DNA of 64,000 nucleotides from Gymnorhina tibicen. Taxonomy: Eukaryota > Chordata > Aves > Passeriformes > Artamidae. This document shows, piece after piece, positions 25,110 through 35,920 of the stretch. The stretch is taken from assembly GCA_013399875.1 (NCBI GenBank), contig VXAZ01006880.1, positions 739,109 through 803,108 of the forward strand. The letters are read 5' to 3'. Within the stretch, counting starts at the first letter, position 1. Each line of letters starts with the position of its first letter. A program made the position numbers and the translations under genes. The notes beneath the pieces are model-generated. The model searched no databases. It was not told the DNA's origin and was given only the letters and a program-made list of their open reading frames with translations.

Positions 25110-26628
25110 CTAGGATTTAAGAGATATGGCATTAGGAACACAGCAAACATCTGCAATCACATTTTAAATGTGGCTCTGAAGAAAATCAAACAAGTAGTTG
25201 CTTTTGTCATATAAGAAAAACTGCAGTGTGAATCAAGGACAAGGTGTGACGATAGGACTTTACCAATGGAGAGCTCCGAATTTAAGATCACTGTTAGGAA
25301 AAATGAAAAAAGAAGTTTAAATACCAGTGGGCAAAACGCAGAATCTTTTAGGTTGGAAAAGACCTTTAAGATCTTTGTGTCTTTGCCCTGATGTTGATAC
25401 AGCTGGGGTTCAACAAAAGTGTATATATGAGGTGGTTTCAGCATAGAACTGTTAACCTGGGAACTTAAGACAGAACTGACATAAATGACTGCAATATACA
25501 TCAGATATGTACGTTATTGTTTTTGTCCCAAAGGCTTGGGACTTTGGGATGTCACAAAAATATTCTTGTTAGAATATTTATCATTAGTAATAGCATATTG
25601 TATTGTTGCATAATTTTATGTGATGTTTAATAAGGGAGCCTTTGATTGTATTTTTACAGAAGCTGCAGCATCTCCAGGAAAACAACAAAATTTAAATTCT
25701 CCGGAAGAAACTGAGAACAACTTCTTATCAAAGGCCAAGACCTGCACTTCAAATGGAGGCAATTTTGAGTAAAAGACAGCAAGTATTTCAGCAGTACACA
25801 CAATGAGAAACAGGAACAGTATATTTCAAACTGTGCACCTGAAAGTAAAAACAAGATATGAAGAAATATGGAGTATTTTATACTAAAAACATTCTTGTCA
25901 AATATTCTGAAGGCAAGCACTGCGTGTATATTCAGGGTCACCTTCTTGTTAATGAGCATTCATGATAAAAAAATTCAGGTTTTGTAGGAGTGATAATTTC
26001 CCTACGAAACCATCATTAATTATGGTGTACACTTTCAGTAACACTGTCCAACTCAAAGACATGGTGAAAGACTGTAAGTGATAAATATATATTTAGAATT
26101 TTTTTCTGTGTTCTAAATCAGCATTGTACTCCTTTCATTGATTAGCTAAAATGCTCCATAGTACCAAATGGTGTATGAAAACTGATGTGGAAATGAAGGG
26201 GAAAGACCCATTTTTACAAAGAGATATTAAAAAACTAGAAATAAGAGTATCTAGATTAATAATTCTAGAATTTATTGAAATTGATTTTCTTTATGGAACT
26301 CTAGGACTCATAAGTGTATTTGGCCACAGCTTTGGAAGAAATGCTAGAAGCTACTTTATGAAAGCTGAGAAAACATGAAATAATAAAAGCAAGGTTATCA
26401 AGCACATTGTTCACAGAGCTTTTTAAATTTGAAAAGGCAATTCTGAAATGCAATCTATCAACATGTAGGTTTCAGAATTAAGATACCTCAAAACAAAAAA
26501 TCCACAACCACAAATCACTGAGGATTTTGGGCTGGTGAATGAGACAAGAATAGGAAAACACATTAAAAAAAGCAACAGACAAAATCATGCAGAAGGTCTG
26601 TAATTCATGGTTCTGAAAAATGGCTTAC
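25110..26628 (-). other. TRAF6: TRAF6 intron
   Basis: The intron is bounded by minus-strand AAG|GTAAGCC and CCTAG|ATG. It contains a short CR1 remnant near 25339-25393 and otherwise AT-rich sequence without recognisable features. Confidence 0.8.
25339..25393 (-). mobile_element. Short CR1 3'-end remnant
   Basis: The stretch reads AATCTTTTAGGTTGGAAAAG followed by ACCTTTAAGATC, a degenerate reverse-complemented CR1 tail. About 55 bases are recognisable. Confidence 0.55.
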
Positions 26629-26706
26629 CTTTTCAGGACACCCAAAGGCACTGTAAAAACATGGTACTGGGGCAGTAGGGCAATCATTGTCATAATGGTT
26701 AGGCAT
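26629..26706 (-). CDS. TRAF6: TRAF6 coding exon (zinc-finger region)
   Basis: This phase-0 exon of 78 bases encodes residues 225-250: [16 protein letters not shown] through FGCPEK. It is flanked by TTTTAG| and AAG|GTAAGCC. It carries His and Cys ligands of the fourth and fifth TRAF-type zinc fingers. Length and phase match the human exon exactly (26 codons). Confidence 0.94.
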
Positions 26707-28041
26707 CTAAAACAAATCAGATTTGATATTACTTCTTCATCAAGAGTATTCTCTTATCCAAAAAGAATACAGCTGGACGGATTCTGAACAGGTACCTGAA
26801 GTCAGATCAGTTTATACCTACATAAGTCCTTAAGGGAATATGGAAGTTTTGAACAAAAATGTTAGCTGATGATAAAAATGCTACATCCTACTTGTATGTA
26901 CTGTAACAATTGATTGACTTTGTTCTTACGTTAGGCCTCAGAAAGCACTCAGGTTTCCTTGCTAGGCCAAACACCTTTTGTTTCTAGCCTATCCTCCAGC
27001 CAGATCATGTCCATTTCCTTCCCTTCTGAAGCACTACTTGCACATACTTATCGTGTCTTTCTTTATTATCATCTTCCTCAAAAAGCTCAAGTTACTTCAA
27101 TTTTTCTCATGGTCCATGTTTTCCAGGTCCAGATCAGTCATCTCACTGCTCTGGATCCTCCCTATCCACCCTCCCTCAAAAGCATGACAACTTCAGCTGA
27201 TGCCTTAGGAGCCCTAAAGAGAGCAAAGGATAGTTCTGTGTTTCACAGGCAGAATCCCCGTTTATATAACCCCAGGTGTTTGCCTTGTTTAAATATCATG
27301 ATGAAGCACAACACAAGGCTAATACAGGCCAGATATTATTAAGAATGTTTAGCATTCTCTGTTCCCCACTTCTGCAGTTCATTATTCTACCTAACAGACC
27401 TTTTCCTTTGTCATTACTAAGCTCAATCCTGTTTTTCAGAGTGCAATTTTACAAGATCATTCTTTATTTTAACCAAGGCCATCAACACAGCTGCCATCCC
27501 AAATAAAATAAATCAACATTCATCATTTTCCTGCCAATAAAGTTATTATTGGATAGAAGAAATAATAATGGCTATTACAATAGTAATGGACAAGCAGAAT
27601 TCCAGCCAGCATCTGCAGTTTGATAGTAAATTTACTTATAGCTACTTTCCAACAGTGACTTTACAAGTACAAATACTCTCCCTCTCTGCCCAAATCAAAG
27701 CCTCCTCTTGTAATGTCAGCCATAACCACTGGCAGTTGTTAGTATTTTTTAAGCTCCGTTCAAGATCAAAGACATGCAGCACGGCCCCTGTCAACAAGCA
27801 GTACAGCTGAACAATGTGATGTGCAGCCAAAATCCTACAGAGGTTTGCCAGACTGCAATTGCAAGCTGGAGCAGCATTTAAGGGACTATCACACCTGCAC
27901 TGGACATTTTCAGAGAGAGGCAGGTAGCGATTTATCAGCTCGCAGACAAACTGTATCTCCAAGTTTAATTTCAGATTAAAGAAGCAATCTAAATATGAAA
28001 CATCTGACTTGGAATAAACAGAGAAAAAGGGAGTCTCTTAC
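26707..28041 (-). other. TRAF6: TRAF6 intron
   Basis: The intron is bounded by GAGCAG|GTAAGAG and the TTTTAG acceptor on the minus strand. I see no repeat or other feature in it. Confidence 0.8.
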
Positions 28042-28113
28042 CTGCTCTCTGATGAGCACCGTGTTGCAATATTCGCAAAATACATTGGCAAGTGGGCAGG
28101 TTTGGTCATGAAG
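28042..28113 (-). CDS. TRAF6: TRAF6 coding exon (zinc-finger region)
   Basis: A phase-0 exon of 72 bases encoding residues 201-224: [20 protein letters not shown] then IREQ. It contains the C-x2-C pair of a TRAF-type zinc finger (FCEYC). The acceptor is CACTAAG| and the donor GTAAGAG. Exon length equals the human one. Confidence 0.93.
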
Positions 28114-29050
28114 CTTAGTGATCAAACAGAAAAAAGAAAGGGGAGAAAGCATCAATAAAGTTACTCAGTTTAACAGAGGGCTAATCACCCTTGATCAGAC
28201 ATTAGATTTTTATTTATATTCCAAATTCTGCATTTAGCTGTATGCAACTGTGAAACAAAGACAATCCCTTTACCCTGAACAGTATGTTTTCTATTAGTGT
28301 TTTTTCCTGGGCTTATACAAGAGATTCAAAAAGTTGCAGGTATTTTATTTCCTAAAACTCTCATGCTCCAAAGAAATCTGAATTTAACCAGAAGTTTCTA
28401 AAATTCACATTCAAAAGTACCGAACTATATGGAAGATATTTTTTTTGGTTTTTATTTGTATTGTTGGACTATATGAGGTACACTTGATTGACAATTCACA
28501 ATATTAATATAATGACATTTAGTAGTCCTTGAGATAGAACATATTCATACAGAGGTAAAGAAATGGTAACAGCAAAAGGAAAGTATTATCCTCAGTACCA
28601 TTGAAGTGAAAAATGCAGAGCCAGGAGAAGAATTCAGAAATTATCTTGGTCTTGTGTGGTAGCAGATATCCCCAAAAGATTTATCTCCTGATACATTCTC
28701 TCTCCCAGGCATAAACATTGCAAATGTAAATACTGGTTTTTGTATTGTATTGGCAGTAGATACTGGCCTGTCTGATGGTAAGGTCAGAAATCAATGGTTC
28801 TTACACAAGTCTTTTCAAACCACATGGTTCCCAGTAAGTTTGTATTTAAGGACAATCTCTCCCCAGCTTTTGCCTGTTCTAGTCTCATGTCCCGAGGTTG
28901 TAGCTTCTCAGCTGTGAAGTAGCACAAAGAGCTCTTCTAGACCAAAACCTTTCAGTTGTTTGGGGTTTTTTTTATTTTTTTAACTGCTATTCCCTTTCCA
29001 AGCAAACCCATGTGAATGCAGGTTGACAAACTGAGACTCCTGCTAAGTAC
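28114..29050 (-). other. TRAF6: TRAF6 intron
   Basis: The intron starts with a less common donor, GAG|GTACTTAGC, and ends with CACTAAG. No repeat or other feature was recognised. Confidence 0.8.
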
Positions 29051-29209
29051 CTCTTTATCTTCATAGGCCATAGACGTGGCACAGTTTGGGCAACACACTT
29101 GACGCCTCGGACACTCTTGGGTCATGTGCTCCTTCAGATGGTTCTTTGGGAAGGTTCCTTGGCATTGTGGGCATTCTACAGTGGAAAAATCACACTGCAG
29201 CTGGTGGTC
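29051..29209 (-). CDS. TRAF6: TRAF6 coding exon (TRAF-type zinc fingers)
   Basis: A phase-0 exon of 159 bases encoding residues 148-200. It opens DHQLQCDFSTVECPQCQGTF and contains HLKEHMTQECPRRQV and CCPNCATSMAYEDKE, giving two Cys/His zinc-finger modules. These fingers follow the RING and support processive K63-linked ubiquitin chain formation with UBC13/UEV1A in the mammalian protein. Acceptor CTGCAG|; donor GTACTT. Confidence 0.94.
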
Positions 29210-29837
29210 CTGCAGAAGGGCAGAAGAGGGAGTTGATACTTCAAACAAGAACTATCATCTCATCCATTTTCAAGAGAAAGCACAGTGCAAGACAAACAAA
29301 TCAAAATCTTTCCTTCATGCAAGGAAATCCTTCTACACTTATGCTGACTCTACCAACAGTCTGTTACTGTCCCATTACTAAGGTCAGGGTTTCACGTATT
29401 CAGAGCTTTAAGAAAGCTCTCAGTAAAAATTTAGTTTTATATTTATCCTTTTTTTTCAAAAAAATTATTTCAACTCATATATGTAGCTACTTCAAGAGAC
29501 TATTAAACTGACTTTAAGAAACTTTTGTGAAGTACAGACATAGCTGACGTACTACGTCTGTACATGTGAAGTACAGACATAGCTGATCAAAAGACATGAA
29601 TGATCCTCAACAGAAAGCTGCATTAGTACAATTGTCATGCACTATGATGTTCACTTGAGAATCATCTAACTACAATTAAACACTCATCAAAAAACAAATA
29701 TGTGTAGCTATAGGCTTGAAAGAAAAATGCACTGAATCAGCATAAATGAGTACCAGCTATGACCATCCATTTAAGATATTTGGAATTTTTACTTCTCCAT
29801 GAAAACAAGGTTCTGTATTTTCAAAACTAATTCTCAC
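29210..29837 (-). other. TRAF6: TRAF6 intron with a 22-bp direct repeat
   Basis: The intron runs from GAG|GTGAGAATT to CTGCAG on the minus strand. It contains two identical 22-base copies at 29526-29547 and 29565-29586, listed separately. Confidence 0.8.
29526..29586. repeat. 22-bp perfect direct repeat with an inverted core between the copies
   Basis: TGTGAAGTACAGACATAGCT followed by GA occurs at 29526-29547 and 29565-29586 (period 39). Between them lies CGTCTGTAC, a near-complement of the GTACAGACATAG core, so the block could also fold into a hairpin. It looks like a local duplication in an intron. Confidence 0.85.
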
Positions 29838-29988
29838 CTCTAAGTGCCTGAGCTCCATCTTCATACTGCAGCCCTTGTTGGGACATTTAACCATTAATGA
29901 AAGGATTTCCCGTTTGGCGAAGTTGTCAGGAAAAAGTTGATTTTCAAGCAGAATTTCATTGTCTACAGGACATTTGTGGCCTGCATCT
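29838..29988 (-). CDS. TRAF6: TRAF6 coding exon (end of RING, first zinc finger)
   Basis: An exon of 151 bases encoding residues 97 (split codon) to 147. It starts [11 protein letters not shown], which supplies the last RING zinc ligands (Cys103, Asp106), and continues [29 protein letters not shown] and MELRHLE. The lysine before CPNKGC matches human Lys124, described as an auto-ubiquitination site. The acceptor is TTGTAG| and the donor GTGAGAA. Confidence 0.95.
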
Positions 29989-32792
29989 CTACAATGCAAA
30001 AAGCAAAGAAAGATATTCCAATATTACCAACAGATTTCCAAGCCCTTAATTGAAAATATTTTTATATCAGCAAGGCATTAGTGGCCAAATAATAACACAG
30101 TAAGAAGATCTTTGAAAACAATGGTATTTATGTGGCAATGACAAGAAAATATGGAAAGTATTTCAGAAGAATTGAAAACACACAGTTTCACTGGAGATGG
30201 CATGACTGGGGTTGCAGCACTTTTCAAACTCAAACACATTTTATTTGTACAAATGCCATGTTAAGTACTCTGGAAACAAACTTGAGGAATATGTAATGAC
30301 ACTAAGAACTTACAGTCCTCTTTCTGTAAGTATTTCACACAGCTCAAACATCAAAGAATATTTCGCGTACTACTGTAAAACAATTCTTTAAACTTTCTTG
30401 GACCTCCTCTCATTTCTGTCTCATTTTATAAACAGCCAAGGTGATCACAACTGAGAAAAAAAGCAAAATTGTCTTTTTTTCCAGATTTACTTCATCTGTT
30501 TGGCATTACATCACACACTGCTCAGTTTGCTGGTTTTGTTATACAACCATTTGATCAGCTGGTCATCCTTCAATTTGATTATACAGCAAACAGGCTGAAA
30601 AACTCCAGACACAAAAATTATTAGTAACTATGAAAATCACACTGGAATTGGAACTGGGTGTTGCATCTGAAACCATTTTAACAGACTAGAAGTCAGTGCT
30701 AACTGGCAAAGGTTTGGAATCTGATGGAACGTGAATGCATGCAACCTGCACAAGACAACTAACAGCCTGTTCCAGTTCATCAGGTTCTGTCTACCTGCAT
30801 TTATATACAAAAATCATTAGACATGGAGTAAAAACGGGGATCATCTCCATCAAATTTTCCATTATCAGCTCATTCTGAAGGCAGTAGGCTAACATATTGA
30901 TTCACAATTAAGTAATGCACAATTAAGTTAAAGAGGCATGAGGGATCAAAGCTCCTGAGTGCTAATGGAAACGGCAATAAAATGGAAAAATACATGGGGC
31001 GGAAAAATGTCAGAGAGCACTTGTGGTGCAAGGATCAAAGGCCAGATCATTGTCACTGCCTGCAAGCACAAGGGGAAGTAGAACCTAGTGGGTTGTGGAG
31101 ACCAGGAGGGAATTTATATTCTTTGTTGGAAAAGGAAATAACTGCTCAGCAACTCCATCAGCAACACTGCTAGAGGAAGTGGAGGTAAAGTTGTGACTTC
31201 AAAGAGAGGCAATGAACTTCCTTTCACAGCTTTTGCTTGCAGAGCAAGCTCACCATATGCCTGAGTCACACTCCTAAACAAGTGGAAGAAAGAAAACACT
31301 TAGCTTGCCTTGTTTCAGAGCTCCCTTGAGCTATGCTCAGTGTGATCTTCGTCACAAGCCAGAAATGTTCCCTCACTTCACAACCTACAGGAAATCAGTT
31401 TTCACAGGTATAACTTGGTTACAAAAACCCTGTTTAGTGGAGTACAGAGATAGCTCAGTAGGTCTGCTAATAACTCAGCAGCTTTATTTCTACAAAGAAA
31501 AGCCAATCATGAATAAGAGCAGCCAACAACAAATTAATTTGAAATACGGATTACCAAATCTCCAGTTTAAATAACTAGCAGATAAAGGGCAAAATAAGAA
31601 TTAATTGCAATTTTCCAAAGTAGGAAAGTGTAGTAAGGAAAAAGCAATAACCCATTGTAGGATATTAAACAGGCTTCAAATACTATTTACAAGGATCAGG
31701 ATTGTGCTTAAAACACTGTTTAGGTCCATCTACAGACAAAGATGTTGCTATGCATTTCCTGTGACAGAATTGAGTTTATGCCTCGGTTCTAACTTACATT
31801 ACAGTGAAGGCTTTCCTATGCTGGAATTATTTATCACATTGCCCTCTGCCACTCACAACAATACCTGTGAAACAATGGCTGTCTGCTACAAAGTACAATG
31901 AATATTCCTATAACTTCCCTTGAGATTAAAATACGGGTATCAAGACTAAAGTCAGAATCATTTTGAAAGAAAAGCCTGCTCCGTGATTTTAACAAGTGAG
32001 CGGTTTAGCCAAGAAGCTGAGGCAGTTGGTGGAGACTTTAAATGCAGCCATGCCAGACGCTGGATGAACTGCCAGCACCCAAAGATTTCCCCGCTGCCCT
32101 TTGCTACCTCACAACTCTGCTTTTCCAATAAACAGAGGTTCTGATATTTGGCAAGCTTACTACAAACCCTAAGTCAGCTTTGCCCTAAGATATAGGAGAA
32201 GACTGGAGTGAAACTGAATTAGCTATGGCACCTGAAGTTAGTTCTTCTAAAATTTCCAATAATGTATTTTGTTGACAAGTAACGTTTGTAAACTCATTTG
32301 TAGTTACTTAGGTAGATAAGCTTCTCCTCTTCCATGACTTATAGCACTTCAAAGCACTTCAGACAGCTTTATTTAAAAAAAGCTGCCAAGACTTTCTGGG
32401 AGGCAAACATTTACTGTGATCAAATCTCATCTAATCATGTCCTTCACAGTGTAAGATCGAAGAGTCTAGTTTTTAAAAGGTTTTCAATTTTTTTTTTCTA
32501 GTTGCAGCCACAAGTTCTTCAACATGAACAACTACAATTGTTTGTGGAAGTACAAGAAGCAATTACTCAAAAAATGCTTGTCCATCCTTCATAATTTTAA
32601 ATCCTTAATCTCTGTGTTCACTTGAGCTAAGGCAGTGCGGAAATGAGGAATAAAGAGAACCAATTTTTCCTGATCAAATGAAGGCTGTGACAATCACTTA
32701 GTGGAAAAAAACCAGTGCTTAGAGAATGTGAAATATCACTTTCCATTTTCATTTTAGTTCTGTAGAAGCTTCTCAATACCTCAATCAATCTG

Positions 32793-32850
32793 GTACTGTA
32801 GACAGTACATACTGCAAATCGATACTGTACTGGAGACAGTACATAATCCA
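32793..32850. repeat. Short palindrome with imperfect tandem copy
   Basis: GTACTGTAGACAGTAC at 32793-32808 is a perfect inverted repeat around AG. A related unit (TACTGTACTGGAGACAGTAC) follows within 40 bases. It looks like a local duplication. Confidence 0.65.
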
Positions 32851-34308
32851 AATCAATAGCTTGATCCATGGATACCAATTAAGCATGCAGTTCAGCCCTT
32901 CAGGGATTCTGAGAGGTCTGGCAATTCAAGCTGTCCTCCCTGCTTTCACAAGCATTCACTCAAACTGTCCTCCAAAGACAGAGTTCAGTGGGAAATGAGG
33001 GAAAACTTTTACTATCAACGAAACATCTGAAATATTACACTGATGATCTACAGTCTCGAAGGAAAAAATGCTTTCCACCTTGTTCAGTATTCACTGAAAC
33101 ACTCATCACTATCCATAGAAATGAAGTAATATACGGAAAGGGTATAAAAGAAGCAAAAGCTTCTGGTCATTGAAACTGTTTGCAGACCTAAAACTTCGAG
33201 CAGAGGAAATGTTCTGTTAATTTAAAAAGGAAGAGAAACCATTTCCCATGCCTGGGGTTTAAGAAGGAAGTTTCTCTACCTGTTCTGATCTTGGGTTCAC
33301 CGCAGTTTCTCACTCAGTATTGCTGTAAATTCTAACCAATGACTGTAACTGTGCAGCTCACCAGCTGAAGCATAAAGATTAAAAAACAAGATCACCATAG
33401 CTCTTAAAGATCTGAAGGACTGGAAATGAGACACCTATTTTTGGTAATTTTGAGTCATATTCCCCTCAGTTTTCAACCTAGGAATTCTGTTGTCTTTGGT
33501 AAATAGACATTTCTAAAGCTCACTACATTTAAGTACTAATTTACCTTCAAAATTTATAGACATCATAATCCCATGAGAAGGTTTAAAGGTTTCTTTCTCA
33601 CAGAAATCCTCAAGTTAAAGAAGAGTATAAAACTGCTACTGCCAACAAAGAGAGCAAGCTCATACAAAACAAGTAAAGGAATTCCAAAATTAAATGGCCT
33701 TTATCAGTACAACTGCCTTGTAATGCATACAATCATGCATGAAATTATGTACATTAACCTCATGAAAGACTTTGGGTTGGAATGTACAAAGCAAAGGCCA
33801 AAAAGTGAAGCCAGATCCTTGTGCCAAGGGAACTGGATTACAGTCAAAGCTGACAGTTTCAGGTTTGGGGTTTTTTGCCTTCTTCCAGGCACCTGGCTAA
33901 CTTGAATACCATTGAGTGATGCAGTTGGGTAAAGCCTGATGTACTTTCCTCACAGAAATAGGAAGACAACAAACAAGGCAAGGGACTAAGGGAGCAGGGG
34001 ATCTCATGGTATAGTTAGTGGAGAACTGAGTATCTCTCAGCAGGTTCTGCAGAATCAGTTCTCGGAGTGAACACTGGTGGTGTTCTGCATTTTCTGGATC
34101 CTTTTCTCAGAAATATTGATGGAACTGATGCTAACAAGAACTGTGCTGTAAATATACACAAATTTCTGCACTGGCTAGAAAGAATTTGATATTGTAAGTA
34201 GGGAACACAAAACTAAATTTGTCTTGTCATTCTCAGCTCCAACATTTCCCCTTCCTTGTTCCAAAAGGGATGCCATGACAAAATACAGGAGCATACGCTA
34301 CAACAGCG

Positions 34309-34520
34309 ACAGAATCACAGAATCATTCCGATGGAAAAGATCACTGAGTATAACCTTTGACTGATCACCACCTTGTCAACCAGAGCATGGCACTAAGTGC
34401 CACATTGAGTTGCTTCTTGAACACCACCAGGGATGGTGACTCCATCATGCCTCTGCACAGCCCATTCCAGTGCTTGACAACCCTTTCCATGGAGAAATTC
34501 TTCCTGAGAATTTATGTAGC
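34309..34520 (-). mobile_element. CR1 LINE 3' fragment in TRAF6 intron
   Basis: The + strand shows the reverse complement of a CR1 3' end: AGAATCACAGAATCATTCCG, the diverged 'GGAAAAGATC' segment, ACCACCAGGGATGGTGACTC and GGAGAAATTCTTCCTGA. It is 5'-truncated and diverged, inserted in the same orientation as TRAF6 transcription. Confidence 0.82.
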
Positions 34521-35599
34521 AGAAACTACAGAGAAGCCCACAAAACACACAAAATACTGTATTCAGAGAACATCATTGCTGGCATACTATTCATTCTACA
34601 AATGATGGACAGCGAAGAAAAAGAAATGGAATAAAACTATGGACAAATGATAAGAAAAACCAATCAAGAAAGCACTGTCCATTTTGCATGCTAAATATAA
34701 ATTCCAGGAAAAAACAGAGTAACAGTGAAGACAGTTTAATTATCTTTACAAAAAAGTGTGCAAAGTAAGGTTGAAAATGAGCCAATTCTACATATGAGTC
34801 ACACAGAATTAAATATATAAATTCCTACCAAAGTGACATTTGAGCTAAGTGAGCAATTGCTAAGAGAAAAACTGGGTTTATGCTGAGAAGGAAAAATCCT
34901 ACAGCATAATATCTATCAATGTAATCCAATACTAACTGATGACTTCATTCCAGGTTTAAGGGAAGTACTCTCTACAAGGTACTTTCTGCCCTTTCTTGCT
35001 CTTTCAATTTTTATAAGCTCAGCCTGCTCTTGCCTTCATATCTGATTTCCACTCCCTCATATGCCACCTGGTTTCCTCTCTCAATGCTTTGTTCAAGACT
35101 ATTCCCTCATCACATTCTCTCTTCCAGCTCAACAAGGAAGCAGCTAATTGCAAGTGAAGAACTGAAAGCATGAATTGCCTTACCTGCACCAAAAAATCAG
35201 GTTGCCTGTAGTTTCCTGCAGTTATCAAGAGAAACAATCATAGGCAAAAGACAGGTTTTATAATCCTGGGCTGGAAATGGAATTTATTTGGGGGATTTGT
35301 CTACTTATTTTTTAAATTAATATTTGAAGTTTAATTAATTTTTTAGATTCATAACCTGGGTAAATTTGTAAAAATGGCAAAATATCTAAAGCTCATAAGA
35401 CTTCCAAATTCGTGACATTCTGGCCATACATGGTGTTTATCAGAAAGCACTTTTAATGAATCTTAAATTTCCAGAGATCTATTAACACTCAATTAACTGG
35501 TAATGCATCTTGGACAGCTCTATTCAGTTTAGATTAACCTTAAACTACTCTGGTACATGAATTTCTTCTTAAAAGCAGCTTCCCCAAATGTTCCCTTAC

Positions 35600-35889
35600 C
35601 TTATTGATTTGACAATGCAGCCTTTGCAGAAACGGTGGCCGCACGGGGTCTGCACTGCTTCCCGCAGAGCCATCAGACAGATCGGACACTCATATTTACT
35701 TTCCAGGGGCGGATCGAACTCCACGTCGTACCCCTGTGTTTCCTCTGTGAAAGAGCTGGGAGGGTTGCCGCTGCCGACGCTGGAGCTCTCCTCCTTGGCT
35801 GCCGCGCTGCAGGCGCTGGCCATGGTTGCGCAGCAGCCGCCGTCCACGTCTTGGGCCCCACAGCTGCTGTCACTGTGCAGCAAGCTCAT
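35600..35889 (-). CDS. TRAF6: TRAF6 first coding exon with start codon and RING finger
   Basis: Encodes residues 1-96 plus two bases of codon 97; the full TRAF6 is 543 aa. ATG at 35889 gives [11 protein letters not shown], matching the family N-terminus. An in-frame stretch upstream is intronic, because the exon begins at GTTGCAG| (35920), leaving 31 bases of 5' UTR. A Ser-rich N-terminus precedes the [24 protein letters not shown] and CKGC, ligands Cys68, Cys71, Cys83, His85, Cys88 and Cys91. TRAF6 is a cytosolic E3 ligase that makes K63 chains with UBC13 downstream of TLR/IL-1R, CD40 and RANK, activating TAK1, NF-kB and [18 protein letters not shown] is highly conserved. Donor: AAG|GTAAGGG. 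Confidence 0.96.
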
Positions 35890-35920
35890 GGCAGCTGATC
35901 GAGGGCTACACAGGAGTGTG

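Larger units (their letters stand above)
29989..35599 (-). other. TRAF6: Large TRAF6 intron
   Basis: This 5.6-kb intron separates the exon with most of the RING domain from the rest. It contains a CR1 fragment at 34309-34520 and a small palindromic repeat at 32793-32850. Otherwise it is AT-rich with no recognisable gene or RNA. Confidence 0.78.
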
